Shown piece by piece: positions 58,742 through 64,000 of a stretch of 64,000 nucleotides of DNA. The position numbers were made by a program, and so were the translations under genes. Positions within the stretch are counted from its first letter, which is position 1; each line of letters opens with the position of its first letter. Origin of the DNA: Diplosphaera chodatii (Eukaryota > Chlorophyta > Trebouxiophyceae > Prasiolales > Stichococcaceae); the NCBI GenBank assembly GCA_032358165.1, contig JAALGY010000053.1:2356001-2420000 (forward strand), in the 5' to 3' direction. The notes under the pieces are model-generated. The model was not told the DNA's origin, did no database searches, and saw nothing but the letters and a program-made list of their open reading frames with translations.

Positions 58742-61424
58742 TCACCACATAACAAACTCCAAGTGTGAAGGATAACAGCTGTCGGAGCCACGACAAGGGG
58801 GTGATGTGCAGCACTGCTCAGGTGTAGTGTCCTGCGGTGCTGGAGGTGAGGCTTGCCAGGCACTAAATGGCGGGTGCAACAACATACTACAAAAGCTCCT
58901 CACCCCGCGGCCAGCATTGCCATCCCCGCCGCCGCTCTGGAAAGTGCGTGCCTCCGTCCGTGCGACATCATAGGGTGCCTGAACAACAACAGGTGAGATT
59001 GAGCAGGACATGCTTGCAGTGAGGTGCAGCACTGGATGCGGATTAGCAGAATCCACGAAACTTCGTTGGACCACTGACACAGAACAACGGTGTGGCTCAC
59101 TGGCTTGCGTCCGTGGTACAACTTGGGGAACAGGAGCGCGAGCCAGTTGCACGGGAAGAGCGGGAACACGTTCTGCAGCAGCACGCATGTCGCTCATAAG
59201 TGTGCAGTGACATGATATGGTGCTGGACATGGCTAACTTGGGGTTTGCAGCACCGTGCGCAGAAAAGCCTGAGTTTGAGGAACGCACCCGCTGCGCGGTC
59301 TCATTGAACAGCTCGGCGAAGCCGATGTAGATGGCCACAGCGGCAGTGACGATGCCGAACCAGCCGCCAACCTGCAAGTGATAGTGAGTTGATGTCGGCG
59401 GACCACCAATGAGCCTCACTGATGGTTCAACTACCAGCGTGATACAGCTTGAAGAACTGATGGGAGTCGTGATATACACCAGCAGAGCACGTAGACTGAC
59501 CTCCCCGACGCCAGTGTTCCTCTCGCCGCGGCCCAGCAGGAAGAACGTGATGGTCAGCAGGAAGAAGAGGAGCTGCATGCAAGCAGTGGACGCGTCAGCA
59601 GCCGTGCGTACCCTTGCAAATCACTCCTACTATAGGCAACGTGCGCACTCAGCAAATGCGTGTCGGGCAGCAAGCGGCAGTCGAACTCGTTACGACTGAC
59701 GGTGGTCACCTGCAGGCCCAGGTTCAGCGACAAGGACGCCAGGAAGAACAGGAAGGTCAGGATACCCCAAAGGCACAGCATCTGCGTAGAGGCACACAGA
59801 CTGCAGTTAGATGTGACGCTGACAAACATCCATGGTGGAAACGGAGAGTTTGCACGTCCTGGCACCAGCAGATGTCCACTATGAGGGTGACTCACCATCT
59901 GCAGGCCCTGGGGGATGGGCGATGCCGTTCCGCCCTCGATCACTCCGGGCTGCAGCGAGACCGACACATGGTGAGCACAAACAAATTGTGCTCCTACTGC
60001 ACCAGCCGCCAAACTTGGAGGCTTGTCGGGCCCGAACTGTGCGTGCGTGTCGCCGCGCATGCATGGCAAGCACCACGTAGTGCCACACCACGTCGCAGCA
60101 GCAGGACACTCACAGTGGACAGGATGCCAAAGAGTCCGAAGCTGATCCAGAATGCGCCGTAGGACGAGAAGGCGGTGGCGCCAAAGATCTTGCCACGGCG
60201 CGCCTCCCACATGCCCGCCAGCAGCTGTGCAATGCCGCCTGTACACAGCAAACTGGTTGTCATGTGGCTGCTGTTGACGCACGTGCCAGGAGCGCTGCAT
60301 GCACAGATCTGTAACATGAACAGCATGCAGGGGCAGACGCGCACCGAAGCCGATGGCATAGCAGTATGTGAGGCTGCTGGTGCCCGCCTCAGTGATGGTC
60401 GTGGTGGCGCCCTGCGACCGATGGTGTCACAGCGTCAACTCAGACCACATGCAGCCGCCGGCAGGCTTGTGACCAGCACCTGAGGGTTGGGAACCAAAGC
60501 ACGTACTATGCATGCTCACCTGCAGCAGGGCGGTGGTGAGGCCGAAGCCCCACAGGCCCAGCGGGGACATGTTGCAGGACTGCACTTGGGACACCACATA
60601 GAAGGGGGTGGAGGCGCGGCCCCGCGCATGGAAGTGGTGGCGGGCCGTCTCGGCATCCTGCGCGCACCGACCCACGAGCAAACGGTGAGACACTTCACAT
60701 CGGAGAGCTGAGCATGGAGCACTTCCTCTGCTTGCAGGCTTTTGCGCCCCTGCACTCCCTCAATTGTATACCACGGGAGCATGCACGACGATGCACGACA
60801 TGCAGGCAACATCAGCGAGTGAAACCGAGGCCAACTGGTCGATATACGTGTGCTGTTAATCGCTGTGTAGCATTGCCGTATGTTGCATTGACCTACAGAG
60901 CATGCGCCCGACATGTCATGCGTTGCTGACGCAGCAGCCTGCGTATTGGTGGCCCTTGCCAATTTGAACCTGTTGGACCAGGCAAGCACGGGCACCACAG
61001 CCCCCAATCGGATGGTCCACGACGCCAGAGAGAACTGCACGAGCTGAGCAACCACGCAACACCAGCGATGCAACGGCCTACTGAGTCGGGGCAGCCAGGC
61101 CGAAGCCGCGCGCAGGTACCGTGGGACCAACAGACGCACCGGACGCAGCAGCGATACGATCCATTGCGGACAGCATGAGCTACGTCAGGCGAGCCTTTGC
61201 CGCTGCGCGATGTGGACAAATCATGGGAGACACCGCGATTGGCCACGACTGTCGCTCGGCTGAGTCAGTTTGGTGGATGACGACGTGAGACATGGCGCCG
61301 TTCTCCTCCTCACCGTGTTGTTCACGATCTTGCACGTGTCGTCGCCGGCCAGCGGGTGCGCATCGCGCACGCCGCCCTCAATGGCCGGCTGTTCCGCCGT
61401 CTTGCCACGGCTGAGCATACCCAT
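58742..61424 (-). CDS. GPR1/FUN34/YaaH-family acetate (succinate) transporter
   Basis: A six-helix plasma- or organelle-membrane carrier for acetate or other short organic acids. Exon 1 (61424-61313) starts MGMLSRGKTAEQPAIEGGVR. Exon 2 contains MSPLGLWGFGLTTALLQ, the family signature region (NPxPLGLxxFGxTT). Then come TTITEAGTSSLTYCYAIGFG, GGIAQLLAGMWEARRGKIFG, TAFSSYGAFWISFGLFGILS, EGGTASPIPQGLQM, MLCLWGILTFLFFLASLSL, LLFFLLTITFFLLG, GGWFGIVTAAVAIYIGFAEL and FPLFPCNWLALLFPK. The GGIAQ and ATAFSSYGAFW blocks are characteristic. A short tail follows near 58990-58900. The exact stop is uncertain because a last intron may be missed. Chlamydomonas has several such proteins (GFY); expression there is tied to acetate use. 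Confidence 0.9.
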
Positions 61425-61759
61425 CGTGCCCGCAGCTGCTATGCCTTAGTAACGCTCCAAATCCGGGGCAGCAAGCAGCAAGCCTGGCTTGTGCGATGGG
61501 GTGACGCAGGTGGTGTTGTGCGGGACACACAGGCCTGCGGCTGCAACGAAACTGTGTGGCTATCGGGCATAACCCAGTGTGAGTCATGAACTGTGTACCG
61601 GACACCTTCATCGGCAGTGGGCAAAACTCGGAAGGGACAAGCCAACTTCCCTGACAGGCGGCGCAACGTCTGAAAGGCGAGGCAATCAGGGGAGATCGGG
61701 GCGATCGATGATTCATGGTCTGGTGATGGTTACAACATTTGTGGCGGTACTCAACCTGC
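61425..61759. promoter_or_regulatory. Promoter region of the acetate transporter
   Basis: About 335 bp between two same-strand genes. No coding exon or clear core motif. Confidence 0.35.
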
Positions 61760-63859
61760 TCAGCACAACTGCAGCGGCTCAAAGTCGTCGTCAGAGCTGA
61801 AGCGCAGCTTGCGGTCTGAGAACAGCAGCCGCAGCGCATGCACAGCGGCGTGGTGCTTCCCGCCCGCCTTCCGGCACGCCTTGCTGCAGAACGCCACCTC
61901 CCGGCAGTGGCGGCACCGCCGGAGCGGCTTTGCGTGGGACGGGTCGGCTGCGCTGCCAGTGACAGCTGGCGTGCCGCACGCCGCGCACTGCACGAGCGGC
62001 AGGTCTGTCGGAAGTGCTGCGCTGTGCGCTTTGGACCCGCCGGCTGCCCCCCGACCCTCTGCAGTATCGCTTTGGGGTTGCCCACTGGTGTCGTCGCTTC
62101 CATTGTGCTGCGCTGGTGCCGCTGCAGAGGCGCTCGCTGCATGCTGCGGAGCCCGCTCCCAGATCGTCAGCTCATGCGCCGAGTCGCTCCAGTTTGGCAG
62201 CGCCACCCGCTGCAGTGCAGGCGCACACCAGTTCGGTGACAGGCTCTTAACACTGACGACTACAGCAGGCACATGGTCTGCAACTTGCACTGCCTAACTG
62301 CACATGTATAGGCTCTGCTCTTGGTCATGCCCAGTCAGACAGGGCTCGCATGTTCCTGCTCCACACCTGCACAAGGCGCCAGCCTGCCAGCAGCGCTGCC
62401 GTGAAGCCGCGATTCGCTGTGTCGCCATCCCATTCGCCGACAACGCACACACAGCGGCCCCTGCCAGCATGGGCCATTGGTGTCGGAGAAGATGGGGTGT
62501 GGGCACCTCAGCCATCCCAGTTGGATGCACTTGTGGGGCCCCACACCTGGTCCCTGATAGGCTCCATTGCACCGCGGTCCAGTACACCTGAGGTGCGTCC
62601 TGTCGGGAACTGGCAGAGCAGCACCTGTACTTTCTGAGGGCTTGCGCCGCCATGTCGCTGTCAGGCGGCGGGTAGCACAGCAGCAGCGCGCGCTTCTGCA
62701 GCCGTCCCGCAGCCGCCACTCCGCCATGCTGCACCTGCACGAGGGTGGCGATGCCGTCGCAACCCTGGCGGCGTGTGCCTCAGCACCCGCGGTCAGAGCA
62801 CTGCCATGCCGACCTCGGTGACGGTTGGGATGCGCCCGTGGTAGGTGTTGACGGCGGTCGCTGCAGGGCCGGGCGGAGCAATGTCCAGCGCCAGCACATC
62901 GGCGCCCGCGCCCCGCAGGACCCTCGCCCAGTAGCCAGTGCCGGCGCCCAGCTCCAGCAGCGGGGAGCGCATAGTGAGCGCCTTGATTGCCGCGGCACTC
63001 GGCGGCGCATATGCGTACACGTGCACCTGCCGGAGTGGGAGTGGCAGTGTGAGTTGCATGCTTGGATGCTGCAGCAGCGCAGCCAGAGCATCCCCAGCAC
63101 TGGTGAACTATCTCAGGGAGGCATGCACACCGTGTAGCTCCTGGCGCCTATCACCAACGGGCAACACAAAATGATCAAGATCAACAGAGATGTGCGAAAG
63201 TAATGCCGGACGTGCGTGTCGCGAAGGGAGCGGTGGCCACCTCACGGGTGGCGGCGCGCCACGCCCTGAGGACATCAGACGCAGGGGCCGCGCCCCACCG
63301 CCCACCCTTGGGTGCCTCGGGGTCGACTCCGCCGCTGCTCCCGTCGTCTGCATCCTCCTGGCTTCCCATGGTGTCCAGGCCTGCACGAGCGAAAGACCGC
63401 TGCGCTCTAGACTTCTGCCTCCTGCAGCTTCCTGGTAAGCAAGCGCATCGTGGGTTCCCGCAGGCAAGAGTCTAGAGAAGGCTGCAGTCTAATCGTATCA
63501 GGGCACCGCCAACAAGTGAAGTGCTGATGTGAAGTGCCACCTGCCAGCAGCCGGCAGCCCTCCTGGAAGCGTGCCCACATCACTGCGAGCAGCGGGTTGC
63601 GTGCCGACTCCCCCTCTGCCAAGCGCAGGCTGCAGCCCGCCGGCGAGCCTGCATCTGCTTCCAGGCCCCATGTGTCCAGCAGCAGCTGCCGAGCTGCGGG
63701 GTGCCGCTGCAGGAGCGCCTGGCAGGCTGTGGCATTGCCTGCACCAGACAGCAGACCATGTTCAACGCAGACCATGTTCAACGCAGACAGTGGAGGGTAT
63801 CCCTGGTTCCAGATAGGCACAGGTTCCATGCGGAGGAGCGTCCTGCAGACCCTGTGCAC
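61760..63859 (-). CDS. SAM-methyltransferase-like protein with C-terminal MYND zinc finger
   Basis: Exons on the minus strand run from at least 63859, possibly beyond the window, to the TGA at 61760. The N-terminal part is helical (CQALLQRHPAARQLLLDTWG and NPLLAVMWARFQEG). A Gly/Ser-rich acidic linker follows. A Rossmann-type SAM site is encoded near 63000-62860: LLELGAGTGYWARVLRGAGA, then VLALDIAPPG. Next is ALLLCYPPPDSDMAAQALRK (62690-62630), consistent with the central strand of a methyltransferase fold. The C-terminus has CAACGT, then CRHCREVAFCSKACRKAGGK followed by HHAAVH, a MYND-type C/H zinc finger. The order methyltransferase then MYND, without a SET domain, is unusual. The substrate is unknown. 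Exon joins between 62700 and 62300 are not fully resolved. Confidence 0.68.
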
Positions 63860-64000
63860 ATCAGCAAGAAGCAGTGCCCGAAAAAGTGGTTTGCCAGCAT
63901 TTGGTTTGTCAACCCTGCCTGTGGCTGATGCTGTGACTGCCGGGAAGTAGTCGTGTGGCGGCGGGACTGCGGGCGCCCGCCAGCCGCAGGTCAGGAGGTG

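Overview
The window reads as nuclear DNA of a green alga (Chlorophyta, probably a trebouxiophyte; the class is an inference). Genes are split by many short introns (about 100-250 bp) with GTGAG/GTAAG-type donors and TGCAG acceptors, plus a few GC-AG introns. The DNA is GC-rich. Proteins carry long Gln, Ala or Pro tracts, and plastid-type leader peptides occur. TGTAA, the usual chlorophyte poly(A) signal, lies downstream of several stop codons. Exon models were built by eye from splice consensus and reading phase, so most internal boundaries are approximate.

Layout. 1-2903 (-): Gln-rich GARP/MYB regulator, cut by the window start. 4186-6530 (+): MYB-CC regulator of the PHR1/PSR1 (phosphate starvation) type, head-to-head with the first. 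7241-8915 (-): small plastid-type membrane protein. 9515-12707, about 13193-15800 and 16204-19686 (all +): three tandem paralogues of a bZIP-like regulator; the middle one has no recognisable basic region. 20622-24739 (-): ArsB/NhaD-type anion permease. 25634-30813 (-): MFS transporter of the phosphate/H+ symporter type, with a 16-nt micro-exon. 31472-about 36213 (-): protein with three tandem zinc-ribbon repeats. 37130-38339: 73/74-bp minisatellite. 39311-44351 (+): cold-shock-domain protein with Pro/Gln/Ala-rich tails. About 45140-46396 (+): unrecognised gene. 47185-49331 (-): Toprim-fold protein resembling Spo11/TopoVI-A. 49824-52163 (+): plastid tryptophan synthase alpha. 52449-about 57684 (-): starch/glycogen branching enzyme. 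58742-61424 (-): GPR1/FUN34/YaaH acetate transporter. 61760-about 63859 (-): methyltransferase-like protein ending in a MYND finger.

A metabolic theme can be read, as inference only. A phosphate-starvation type regulator, a related GARP factor, a phosphate-type MFS transporter, an arsenite-type permease (arsenate enters cells on phosphate carriers), a starch branching enzyme and an acetate carrier lie within 61 kb. In Chlamydomonas, PSR1 links phosphate limitation to storage-carbon metabolism. Eukaryotic gene order is often incidental, so this is a hypothesis about co-regulation, not a demonstrated system.
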